In this document: positions 7,762 through 14,196 of the stretch, piece after piece
Layout of the letters: each line of letters begins with the position of its first letter
How positions within the stretch are numbered: the stretch's first letter is position 1
Source of the DNA: 2-02-FULL-66-22 sp964576535
Lineage (GTDB): Bacteria; Methylomirabilota; Methylomirabilia; Methylomirabilales; 2-02-FULL-66-22
NCBI GenBank assembly: GCA_964576535.1
Contig: CAZNWB010000076.1
Coordinates: 1-15,095 of the forward strand
Direction: 5' to 3'
Length of the DNA: 15,095 nucleotides
Translations under genes and position numbers: made by a program
Notes under the pieces: generated by a model
What the model saw: the letters and a program-made list of their open reading frames with translations, nothing else
What the model was told of the DNA's origin: nothing
Database searches by the model: none

Positions 7762-9395
7762 CTATGATTGCTGCCCTCCTCTGACACTTTCCTGGTAGGC
7801 CAGTGCCGCGCGGATGAACTCCCGGAACAGGGGATGGGGGCGCTTCGGATGCGACTTGAACTCGGGGTGGAACTGACCCCCCACGAACCAGGGGTGGTAC
7901 GACAGCTCGATGATCTCCACCAGGGTGCCATCCGGCGAGAATCCGCTGAACAAGAGGCCATCGCGCTCCAGGCTCTCCCGGTACTCGTTGTTCACCTCGT
8001 AGCGGTGCCGGTGGCGCTCCGAGATCTCCTGGGCGTCATAGGCGTCGCTGGCCCGGGAGGGCTTCACCAGTCGGCACGGGTACGCCCCCAGGCGCATGGT
8101 CCCCCCCAGATTGGTGATCCCCCGCTGGTCCGGCAGGAGGTCAATCACCGGGTGAGGCGTATGCGGATCGAACTCCCGGCTATTGGCGCCCGTGAGGCCG
8201 CAGACGTGCCGCGCGAACTCGATCACCGCGCACTGCATCCCCAAGCAGATCCCGAAAAAGGGAACCAGCTCCTCCCGGGCGTAGGCGATGGCGGCGATCT
8301 TTCCCTCGATGCCGCGGCTGCCGAAGCCGCCGGGCACCAGCACGCCGGACACGTCATGCAGGTGCTCCTTGGGCCCGTCCCGCTCGATCTTCTCCGCATC
8401 CACCGTTCTGAGGGTAACCTGGCACTCGTTGGCAATCCCGCCGTGGGTGATGGCCTCGGTCAGGCTCTTGTAGGCATCCCGGAGTTCCAGATACTTGCCC
8501 ACCACGGCGATGGTGACCCGCCGGGCCGGCTGCCGGAGGGTGTGGACCACACGCTCCCACGCCGAGATGTCCTGGGGGCCCTCCGGCAGGCCCAGCATCT
8601 GCACCACGATCTCGTCCAGTCCCTCGCGGTGCAGGACCAGCGGCACCTCGTAGATCGTGCTGACGTCCTTGGCGGTGATGACGGCCCGTTCCGAGACGTT
8701 GCAGAAGAGGGCGATCTTCTTCTTGAGGTCCTTGGGCAGCTCGCGGTCCGCGCGGCACAGCAGGATGTCGGGCTGGATTCCGATCTCCAGGAGCTCCTTG
8801 ACCGAGTGCTGGGTCGGCTTGGACTTCAGCTCACCCGCCGCCGTGATGTAGGGCACTAGCGTCAGGTGCACGTAAACCGTGTGCTCGCGCCCCACGTCCG
8901 CCTTGAGCTGGCGGATGGCCTCCAGGAAGGGCAGGCTCTCGATATCCCCCACGGTGCCGCCCACCTCCACGATGACCACGTCCACGTCCTTGGCAACCCG
9001 CAGGATGCCGCGCTTGATCTCGTCCGTGATGTGGGGGATGACCTGGACCGTCCCGCCCAGGTAGTCGCCCCGCCGCTCCTTGGTGATCACCGAAAAATAG
9101 ATCTGCCCGGTGGTGAGGTTGTTGTACTTGGTCAGGCGGGCTTCCGTGAACCGCTCGTAGTGGCCCAGGTCCAGGTCCGTCTCCGCCCCGTCATCGGTCA
9201 CGAAGACCTCCCCGTGCTGGAACGNNNNNNNNNNCACGCTGCTCAAGTGCGATCCACGTTGATGTAGGGATCGCACTTGAGCAGCGTGACCCGGAATCCC
9301 CGGCATTCCAGGAGGGAGCCGATGGAGGCGGAGGCCAACCCCTTCCCCAGGGAGGAGAGGACGCCGCCCGTCACGAAGATGAACTTGGTCGCCAT
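7762..9395 (-). CDS. pyrG: CTP synthase, interrupted by an assembly gap
   Basis: PyrG converts UTP to CTP with glutamine and ATP. Here it supplies CTP for KdsB as well as general metabolism. The N-terminal piece (9395 down to about 9252) reads MATKFIFVTGGVLSSLGKG, the synthase P-loop, up to CDPYINVD. The remainder begins at FQHGEVFVTDDGAETDLDL and continues through EVGGTVGDIES and KPTQHSVKEL. It then enters the class I glutamine amidotransferase domain with nucleophile loop FGICLGMQC and His/Glu of GGQFHPEFKSHP. Between the pieces are ten Ns and an inverted copy of nearby sequence. Only about PGTMS and part of the next Pro codon are missing, so the gene is very likely intact in the organism. 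The pieces are in different frames only because the gap length is arbitrary. The ATG at 9395 has GGAGG upstream. Confidence 0.95.
9225..9234. other. Assembly gap (10 N)
   Basis: Ten unknown bases inside pyrG mark a scaffold join. Judging from conserved CTP synthase sequence on each side, about 16 real bases are missing. The N count is not the true size. Confidence 0.99.
9235..9288. repeat. 21-nt perfect inverted repeat at the gap edge, probably a fold-back artefact
   Basis: Positions 9235-9255 are the exact reverse complement of 9268-9288, with a 12-nt loop (9256-9267). The 9268-9288 copy encodes the genuine pyrG residues VTLLKCDP. The copy next to the Ns (about 9235-9250) has no counterpart in CTP synthases and brings a stop codon. 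A short natural inverted repeat (GATCC ... GGATC) at the loop edges could have primed the fold-back. I read it as a read-end or assembly artefact. Confidence 0.85.
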
Positions 9396-9410
9396 GCACC
9401 CTCCGTCTCA

Positions 9411-9507
9411 AATGCGGAATGGCGAATGCGGATTGCGGAATGAAATGGAACCCGGAACGTTCCGTATCGGGCAGACATTCCGTATTCCGCACTCCGCATT
9501 CCGCATT
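9411..9507. repeat. 32-nt imperfect inverted repeat of 7-nt units between kdsB and pyrG
   Basis: The left arm (9411-9442) is AATGCGG-type 7-nt units. The right arm (9476-9507) is the same units reversed, with 27 of 32 positions pairing. The centre contains the palindrome GGAACGTTCC (9454-9463). On the minus strand the order is CGGAATG units, then CATTCCG units. An ATTGGGTC 8-nt unit, repeated just beyond the right arm, supplies the last codons of kdsB. Confidence 0.85.
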
Positions 9508-9510
9508 GGG

Positions 9511-10266
9511 TCATTGGGTCATCATTCGCCTGACCCGCTCCAGGTCCTCGGGCGTGTCCACGCCCAGGCTGGGCTTGTCCGTCCGCACCACCCGGATCCG
9601 GATGCCGTGCTCCAGGGCCCGGAGCTGCTCCAGCCGCTCCCGCTCCTCCAGGGGGGTCGGCGGAAGGCCCGCCAGGCGCAGCAGGACCTCCCGCCGGTAC
9701 ACGTAGAGGCCAATGTGCAGCAGGTACGGGCTCGCCCCACCCCCGTGCCCGTCCCGCAGGTAGGGGATCGGCGCCCGGGAGAAGTACAGCGCGAATCCAT
9801 CCATCCCGACGACGACCTTGACCGCGTTGGGATCCCCCGCCTGCTCGAGGACCAGCGGGCAAGCCAGCGTCCCCATCGGTATCGTGCAGTCCGCAAGGAG
9901 CGGGGCCGCCGCGGCATCGATGTCGGCCGGATCGATCAGCGGTTCATCCCCCTGGATATTCACCACCAGGTCACAGGCCACGTCCCGGGCAACCTCGGCG
10001 ATGCGATCGGTCCCCGACGGGTGCGCAGGGGAGGTCATCTGAACCTTGCCCCCGAACCCGCGAACTGAATCGGCGATCCGCGCATCGTCTGTGGCGACGA
10101 TCACCTCGGACAGGGTCCTGGCCTGGCTGGACCGCTCCACCACGTGCTGGAGGAGCGGTTTGCCCAGGAGGTCCACGAGGGCCTTCCCCGGAAAGCGCTT
10201 CGACGCATACCGGGCCGGGATCAGCCCCACCACCCGCGGGCGAACGCCGTGTGACCCGTGGCTCAT
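9511..10266 (-). CDS. kdsB: 3-deoxy-manno-octulosonate cytidylyltransferase (CMP-Kdo synthetase)
   Basis: KdsB activates Kdo with CTP to CMP-Kdo, the donor for Kdo transfer to lipid A. The 251-residue protein shows VVGLIPARYASKRFPGKAL (12-30), the nucleotide-binding loop, then EVIVATDD (54-61), SGTDRIAEVA (84-93), VNIQGDEPLI (102-111) with the Mg-binding Asp, and HIGLYVYRREVL (184-195). It ends with TDKPSLGVDTPEDLERVR, as usual for the family. The ATG at 10266 was preferred over a GTG at 10296, which would add ten residues read from the upstream inverted repeat. Neither has a clear Shine-Dalgarno site, so the start is only moderately sure. The last codons (MMTQ, stop) are also made of repeat sequence. 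It lies between rfaE1 and pyrG, each across a repeat-filled spacer. Confidence 0.95.
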   Translation of the reverse strand: MSHGSHGVRPRVVGLIPARYASKRFPGKALVDLLGKPLLQHVVERSSQARTLSEVIVATDDARIADSVRGFGGKVQMTSPAHPSGTDRIAEVARDVACDLVVNIQGDEPLIDPADIDAAAAPLLADCTIPMGTLACPLVLEQAGDPNAVKVVVGMDGFALYFSRAPIPYLRDGHGGGASPYLLHIGLYVYRREVLLRLAGLPPTPLEERERLEQLRALEHGIRIRVVRTDKPSLGVDTPEDLERVRRMMTQ

Positions 10267-10277
10267 GGCGTTCGCCC

Positions 10278-10407
10278 AATGCGGAATTCGGAACACCCAA
10301 GGGGTGCCCGAATGTGGAATCCCCGACGAAAGAGCGACCCATGCGTCCGTGGTGTGTGTTCTCCATTCCGCATTCCCAATTCGGGTACCCCTTGGGTGTT
10401 CCGCATT
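10278..10407. repeat. Inverted repeat with a 7-nt indel between rfaE1 and kdsB
   Basis: The left arm is 10278-10320 (43 nt) and the right arm 10372-10407 (36 nt). After removing one 7-nt unit, AATTCGG, from the left arm, 33 of 36 positions pair. The core AACACCCAAGGGGT is exact in both arms. The right arm touches the rfaE1 stop codon, and the left arm reaches to about 11 nt before the kdsB ATG. Confidence 0.85.
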
Positions 10408-11393
10408 TATAGCCGTCCATCCTGGAGGGCCCGCTCCAATTCTGCCCGGGTCACCGTCGCCGTGCCCCGCTTGCCCACCACGACCCCGGCGGCGTAGTTG
10501 GCGAGGACCGCGGCCGTGTGCATGTCCGCTTCCGCCGCCAGGGCCAAGCTGAGGGCTCCCATCACCGTGTCCCCCGCCCCGGTGACGTCGTACACCTCGC
10601 GCGCGACGGTTGGGATGTGCACCACCGGTTTTCCGGCCTCGAACAAGGACATGCCCTGCTCCCCCCGAGTAATGAGCACGGCCCGCGCCTTCAGCCGGCG
10701 GAGGAGCATTTGCCCCACCCGCAGCAGATCCGCCTCACTCCGGACCGAGACACGCGTCGCGGCCGCGGCCTCGTGGTGGTTCGGCGCCACCAGCGTGACC
10801 CCCGTAAAAAGATTGAGGTGCTGCACTTTGGGGTCCACCGCCACCGGCGTCCGGTGGCGGGCGGCCAGCCCCAGAATCTCCCGGACCAGGCCGGGCCCCA
10901 CGAGTCCCTTGGCATAGTCCGAGATCAGGAGCACGTCCGCCTTTGGCAATCGCTCTTGCACCGCGGCGACCACCCGCCTTCGGATGGGCCGCGAGACGGG
11001 CGCGTCGCTCTCCCGGTCGAAGCGGACCACATGCTGGCTTCCCGCCACGACCCGGCTCTTGATGGTGGTGGGCCGTGAGGCGTCCACGATCAAGCCATCG
11101 CTCTTCACGCCGGCCAGTTCCAGCTCGTGGCCGAGCCGTTCCGCCGCCGCGTCGTTGCCGACCACCCCGATCAGGCTCGCCCGGCCACCCAGGGCTGCGA
11201 CGTTCGTCGCCACGTTGCCGGCGCCACCCACCTTCACCGTTTCGGACCGGACCGCCACCACGGGCACAGGGGCCTCCGGGGAGATGCGGGAGACGGTCCC
11301 CCACATGTACTCGTCCAGCATGACGTCCCCCAGGATCAGGACGTGGCACCGGGAGAAGCGCTGCAAGGTTTTCTTGAGTGCCGCGCGGTTCAC
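10407..11393 (-). CDS. rfaE1: D-glycero-beta-D-manno-heptose-7-phosphate kinase (RfaE1/HldA)
   Basis: This PfkB-family kinase phosphorylates D-glycero-D-manno-heptose 7-phosphate at C1, a step toward ADP-heptose for the LPS inner core. Visible motifs include VLILGDVMLDEYMWGTVSR (about 18-36), RISPEAPVPVV (36-46), the PfkB glycine motif KVGGAGNVATN (54-64), and the catalytic DVTGAGDTV (269-277) with Asp275 as the base. The protein ends after the kinase domain at about 328 residues. The cytidylyl/adenylyl-transferase half of bifunctional HldE is absent, so a separate RfaE2/HldC is expected elsewhere. I chose the GTG at 11393 because GAGGGG stands 8 nt before it. An ATG at 11411, six codons earlier, lacks a visible site but is possible. 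It is the first gene after the terminator-bearing gap and probably heads the Kdo/heptose block. Confidence 0.94.
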   Translation of the reverse strand: MNRAALKKTLQRFSRCHVLILGDVMLDEYMWGTVSRISPEAPVPVVAVRSETVKVGGAGNVATNVAALGGRASLIGVVGNDAAAERLGHELELAGVKSDGLIVDASRPTTIKSRVVAGSQHVVRFDRESDAPVSRPIRRRVVAAVQERLPKADVLLISDYAKGLVGPGLVREILGLAARHRTPVAVDPKVQHLNLFTGVTLVAPNHHEAAAATRVSVRSEADLLRVGQMLLRRLKARAVLITRGEQGMSLFEAGKPVVHIPTVAREVYDVTGAGDTVMGALSLALAAEADMHTAAVLANYAAGVVVGKRGTATVTRAELERALQDGRL

Positions 11394-11401
11394 AGACGCA
11401 A

Positions 11402-11407
11402 CCCCTC
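11402..11407 (-). promoter_or_regulatory. Shine-Dalgarno site deciding the rfaE1 start
   Basis: On the minus strand GAGGGG ends 8 nt before the GTG at 11391-11393. The nearby ATG at 11409-11411 has no such site, which is why the GTG is preferred. Confidence 0.55.
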
Positions 11408-11424
11408 GCATCAAAACGCCCGCT

Positions 11425-11453
11425 ACGCTATCCTATTTGCCTTCGGAATTCAA
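11425..11453 (-). promoter_or_regulatory. Candidate sigma-70-like promoter just upstream of rfaE1
   Basis: On the minus strand TTGAAT (11448-11453) is followed after exactly 17 nt by TAGCGT (11425-11430). That is 4/6 and 3/6 matches to TTGACA and TATAAT. Transcription would begin near 11418, giving a leader of about 25 nt to the GTG start. The spacing is right but the boxes are imperfect. Confidence 0.35.
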
Positions 11454-11498
11454 TCGGCATCTCCCCGCACGGATGCGGCCTCGTACCTTTTTTCCGCC

Positions 11499-11539
11499 AA
11501 AACACAACGGCGGCAAGGGAAGCATCCCCCTTGCCGCCG
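11499..11539 (-). terminator. Rho-independent terminator on the minus strand
   Basis: A perfect 12-bp stem (CGGCGGCAAGGG at 11508-11519 pairs with CCCTTGCCGCCG at 11528-11539) encloses an 8-nt loop. Read on the minus strand it is followed by TTGTGTTTT (11499-11507). The plus-strand side has no T tract. It most likely ends the transcript coming from the gmd-ugd-uxs block. Confidence 0.72.
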
Positions 11540-11628
11540 CCAGCGGTCTATCCGGGTAAGCCCAATACGCCCAAGCGAAATCTGCCCGCCCTCCTCTCCG
11601 ATCAGCGACCTCCCAGTCGGGCAGCCAG

Positions 11629-11657
11629 AGAGTACCACTCCCCAGGGCCTTACGCAA
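11629..11657 (-). promoter_or_regulatory. Candidate extended -10 promoter upstream of the hairpin
   Basis: On the minus strand TTGCGT (11652-11657), a 17-nt spacer and TGG-TACTCT (TACTCT at 11629-11634) resemble a weak -35 with a TGn-extended -10. A transcript from here would cross the terminator hairpin at 11508-11539 before rfaE1, so it could be an attenuated leader. Each hexamer matches consensus at only 3 of 6 positions. Confidence 0.25.
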
Positions 11658-11717
11658 GCACCGGGTGGTCGGAAGGACCCGCCAGCCCCGGCCAGATCGA
11701 TCTATCACACGTGCGAT

Positions 11718-12668
11718 TCATGCGCCCACCCCCTTCTTCCGAAAGTAGGCCAGGGTCTCGCGCAAGCCGGCCTCCAGGTCCACCCTGGGCTCCCACCCGA
11801 GGTGCTGTTTCGCCCGGGTGATGTCTGGCTGGCGGACGCGGGGATCGTCCTGGGGCAGCGGGTTGTACGTGACCTCCAGCGGACGACCCAGGATCGCCTC
11901 GATGGCGGTGACGAGCTCGCGGATGGTCCGCTCCGCCGGATTCCCGAGATTGACGGGCTCTACCTCAGCGAACCGGAGGAGCCGGAACAGCCCGTCCACC
12001 AAGTCCGAGACGAAGCAGAAGCTCCGCGTTTGGCGTCCGTCCCCGTAGACGGTGAGGGGCCGCCCCGCCAGCGCCTGGATGAGGAAGTTGGAGACCACCC
12101 GGCCGTCGTGCGGGCGCATGCGGGGCCCGTAGGTATTGAAGATCCGGGCGATCCGGGTCTCCACGCCGTGGTAGCGGTGGTAGGCCATGGTCATGGCCTC
12201 GCCGAAGCGCTTGGCCTCGTCGTACATCCCCCGCGGCCCCACCGGGTTGACGTGGCCCCAGTAGCTCTCCGGCTGCGGGTGGACCTGCGGGTCGCCGTAC
12301 ACCTCCGAGGTGGAGGCCAGGAGGAACCGCGCCCCCTTGGCCTTGGCCAGGCCCAGAGCCTTGTGGGTGCCCAGGGACCCCACCTTCAGGGTCTGAATGG
12401 GCAGGCGCTGATAGTCCACGGGACTGGCGGGGGACGCGAAGTGGAGGATGTAATCCAGCCGGCCCTCGACATAGACGTACTCGGTCACGTCGTGCTTGAT
12501 GAACCGGAAGGCCTCATGGCCGATGAGGTGCGCGACATTGTCCATGTCGCCGGTGATGAGGTTATCCATGCAGATGACCTCGTGCCCCTCCTGAAGCAAT
12601 CGGTCGCACAGGTGCGAGCCCAGGAATCCGGCTCCGCCGGTCACGAGGGATCGGGGACGCCCACTCAT
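11718..12668 (-). CDS. uxs: UDP-glucuronate decarboxylase (UDP-xylose synthase), SDR family
   Basis: This 316-residue extended short-chain dehydrogenase has the NAD-binding TGGAGFLGSHL (10-20) and DNLITG (35-40). It also shows HFASPASPVDYQRLPIQTLK (76-95), which is highly characteristic of UDP-glucuronate decarboxylases. The catalytic part has LASTSEVYGDP (117-127) and Tyr149-x3-Lys153 in MYDEAKR, then RIFNTYGPRM (175-184) and VYGDGRQTRSFCFV (207-220). It converts UDP-glucuronate to UDP-xylose, releasing CO2. The gene directly upstream is ugd, whose product makes the substrate, so the two form a Glc-GlcA-Xyl unit. The ATG at 12668 has a GGAGG site 8 nt upstream. A plain dTDP-glucose 4,6-dehydratase or UDP-galactose 4-epimerase is less likely because of the HFASPASPxDY block. 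Confidence 0.92.
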   Translation of the reverse strand: MSGRPRSLVTGGAGFLGSHLCDRLLQEGHEVICMDNLITGDMDNVAHLIGHEAFRFIKHDVTEYVYVEGRLDYILHFASPASPVDYQRLPIQTLKVGSLGTHKALGLAKAKGARFLLASTSEVYGDPQVHPQPESYWGHVNPVGPRGMYDEAKRFGEAMTMAYHRYHGVETRIARIFNTYGPRMRPHDGRVVSNFLIQALAGRPLTVYGDGRQTRSFCFVSDLVDGLFRLLRFAEVEPVNLGNPAERTIRELVTAIEAILGRPLEVTYNPLPQDDPRVRQPDITRAKQHLGWEPRVDLEAGLRETLAYFRKKGVGA

Positions 12669-12686
12669 GCCTGCGCCCTCCCCGCT

Positions 12687-12714
12687 CGGCTCTCCCCTCT
12701 CGGCTCTCGGCTCA
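12687..12714. repeat. Four consecutive 7-nt units in the ugd-uxs spacer
   Basis: The plus strand reads CGGCTCT, CCCCTCT, CGGCTCT, CGGCTCA without interruption. On the coding strand these are AGAGCCG-type units, and the array runs into the GGGGAGG ribosome site of the uxs gene. It fills half of the 54-nt spacer. Confidence 0.8.
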
Positions 12715-12722
12715 TTGAGACC

Positions 12723-14066
12723 TTACCTCCCGATGCCAATGTACTCGAAGCCCAGGGAGATCAGCCGCTCCCGGTCCAGGGCATTCCGCCCGTCCAGGAT
12801 CAGGGGCCGGACCATCTGGGTCTTCACCCGGGCCCAGTCCAGGTCGGCAAACTCGGGCCACTCGGTGCAGAGGACTACCGCCTCGGCCTGGGCCGCGGCC
12901 GCGTAGGGGTCCGCACACAGGGTGAGTTCGGGCAGCGCCTGCGCGGCCTTCGTCGCCGCCTGAGGATCGTACCCCTGAACGGCCGCCCCCTCCTCCAGGA
13001 GGCGGCGGGCGATGGCCAGGGCCGGGGCCTGGCGGATATCGTCCGTGTGCGGCTTGAAGGCCAGCCCCAGGAGGCCGACCCGCTTCCCGCGCAGGATCCA
13101 GAGTGCTTGCTTCAGCTTCGCCAGCACCAGGTCGCGGCGCTGCTCGTTGATCCGGTCGACCTCCTTGAGCAGCGCGAAGTCGTATCCGCTCTTCTCCGCA
13201 ATCTTCACGAAGGCCTTCACGTCCTTGGGGAAGCAGGAGCCCCCGAACCCGATCCCGGCGTTCAGGAAGGCCCGGCCGATCCGCTTGTCCAGCCCCACCC
13301 CCTCGACCACCCGGAGGACGTCGCCGCCCGCTCGCTCGCAGACATCCGCAAGCGCGTTGGCAAAGGAGATCTTCAGGGCCAGGAAGGCGTTACTGGCGTG
13401 CTTGATCAGCTCGGCGCTGCGGAGGTCCGTGACAAGGAAGGGCACGGCCCGATCCTGCCGGCAGTCGGCGTGGATGGGACAGCGGAACTTCCCCTCCACG
13501 ATGGGGGCGTACAGCTCCCGCAGGGTCTGCTCCGCCCGCGGGTTCGACACCCCGACCACGATTCGGTCCGGGTGGAGGAAGTCCTCCACCGCCATCCCCT
13601 CCCGGGTGAACTCGGGGTTCGACGCGACGTCGAACGTGACACCCGGGCGCCTGCGGTAGACGGCCAGGGTCTTCTCGATCCAGGCCCCGGTCTGGACCGG
13701 GACCGTGGACTTCTCCGTGATCAGGGTGCTGCGGGTGGCGTGCTCGGCGATCCGCCGGGTCGCCAGCTCCACGTAGGACAGGTCCGCCTCGCCGTCGGGC
13801 AAAGGCGGCGTGTTGACGCAGATGAAGATCACCGCGGCGTCCCGGACCGCCTCGGGGACATTGGCCGTGAAGTGCAGGCGCCCGGCGGTCCGGCCCCGCC
13901 GCACGATGCCCTCCAGGTGCGGCTCGTAGATCGGGATCCTCCCCCGGTCCAGGACCTCGATCTTGGATGCATCATCGTCCATGCAGACCACGTGATGCCC
14001 AATCTCCGCCAGGCAGGCCCCGGTCACCAGGCCCACGTACCCTGTCCCGATCACGCTCACATTCAT
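12723..14066 (-). CDS. ugd: UDP-glucose 6-dehydrogenase
   Basis: Ugd oxidises UDP-glucose to UDP-glucuronate with two NAD. The 447-residue protein has the Rossmann GTGYVG (7-12), VNTPPLPDG (84-92), TEKSTVPVQT (117-126), SNPEFTREGMAVEDF (149-163), catalytic Lys222 in AELIKHASNAF (218-228), and GFGGSCFPKD (273-282) with nucleophile Cys278. Then comes the UDP-binding LAFKPHTDDIRQAPAL (335-350). The ATG at 14066 (MNVSVIGTGYVG) fits the family start and has GGGAGGA about 9 nt upstream. Twenty-nine further in-frame codons upstream are repeat sequence and are excluded. Between YAPI and TDLRSAEL lies a segment (about 191-212) about ten residues longer than usual, containing CPIHADC. The downstream gene uses its product. 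Confidence 0.96.
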   Translation of the reverse strand: MNVSVIGTGYVGLVTGACLAEIGHHVVCMDDDASKIEVLDRGRIPIYEPHLEGIVRRGRTAGRLHFTANVPEAVRDAAVIFICVNTPPLPDGEADLSYVELATRRIAEHATRSTLITEKSTVPVQTGAWIEKTLAVYRRRPGVTFDVASNPEFTREGMAVEDFLHPDRIVVGVSNPRAEQTLRELYAPIVEGKFRCPIHADCRQDRAVPFLVTDLRSAELIKHASNAFLALKISFANALADVCERAGGDVLRVVEGVGLDKRIGRAFLNAGIGFGGSCFPKDVKAFVKIAEKSGYDFALLKEVDRINEQRRDLVLAKLKQALWILRGKRVGLLGLAFKPHTDDIRQAPALAIARRLLEEGAAVQGYDPQAATKAAQALPELTLCADPYAAAAQAEAVVLCTEWPEFADLDWARVKTQMVRPLILDGRNALDRERLISLGFEYIGIGR

Positions 14067-14092
14067 CACAAAGGTCCTCCCAATGAAAAATG

Positions 14093-14188
14093 GAAAACTG
14101 ACAACCGACAACTCCAATGAAAAACCGACAACCGACAATGGCAAACCGGCCAACTTGGACCCGATTGTCCGTTGTCAGTTGTCCGTTT
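14093..14188. repeat. 7-nt repeat with inverted arms between gmd and ugd
   Basis: The plus strand carries CTGACAA CCGACAA and again CCGACAA CCGACAA (within 14098-14138). It then carries the opposite orientation, TTGTCCG TTGTCAG TTGTCCG (14166-14186). The arms pair imperfectly. The array fills most of the 130-nt spacer and would add a meaningless N-terminal extension to ugd if translated. Confidence 0.75.
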
Positions 14189-14196
14189 GAAATTCT

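Larger units (their letters stand above)
11394..11717. other. Gene-free gap between the UDP-xylose synthase gene and rfaE1
   Basis: This 324-nt gap is the longest spacer in the window. It holds the terminator hairpin at 11508-11539 and two candidate promoters. A 91-codon open frame on the minus strand (11433-11708) lacks family features and reads through the hairpin, so I do not call a gene. Unlike most other spacers it contains no 7-8 nt period repeats. I recognise no riboswitch or known small RNA. Confidence 0.7.

Noticed and set aside
7728..7961. A 78-codon N-terminal extension of the GT4 gene
   Set aside because: It lies over the 3' part of pyrG, is Ser/Arg-rich noise, and the internal ATG at 7727 begins exactly at the family's first strand.
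9411..9507. Repeat clusters as a CRISPR array
   Set aside because: Units are 7 nt, adjacent and inverted, with no spacers of regular length and no cas genes.
11433..11708. A 91-codon minus-strand open frame in the long gap
   Set aside because: It reads through the terminator hairpin and candidate promoters and has no recognisable motif or convincing ribosome site.
11540..11717. A riboswitch or 6S/SRP-like RNA in the long gap
   Set aside because: I compared it by eye with the conserved cores of common classes and found no match. Only the terminator stem is convincing.
11127..14120. A 997-codon open frame on the plus strand
   Set aside because: It is antisense to rfaE1, uxs and ugd, all of which have full family motifs. 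It shows no domain of its own and arises from GC-rich codon bias.
14067..14153. A 29-codon N-terminal extension of ugd
   Set aside because: It is encoded by the heptamer repeat and precedes a start with a good ribosome site and the expected family N-terminus.
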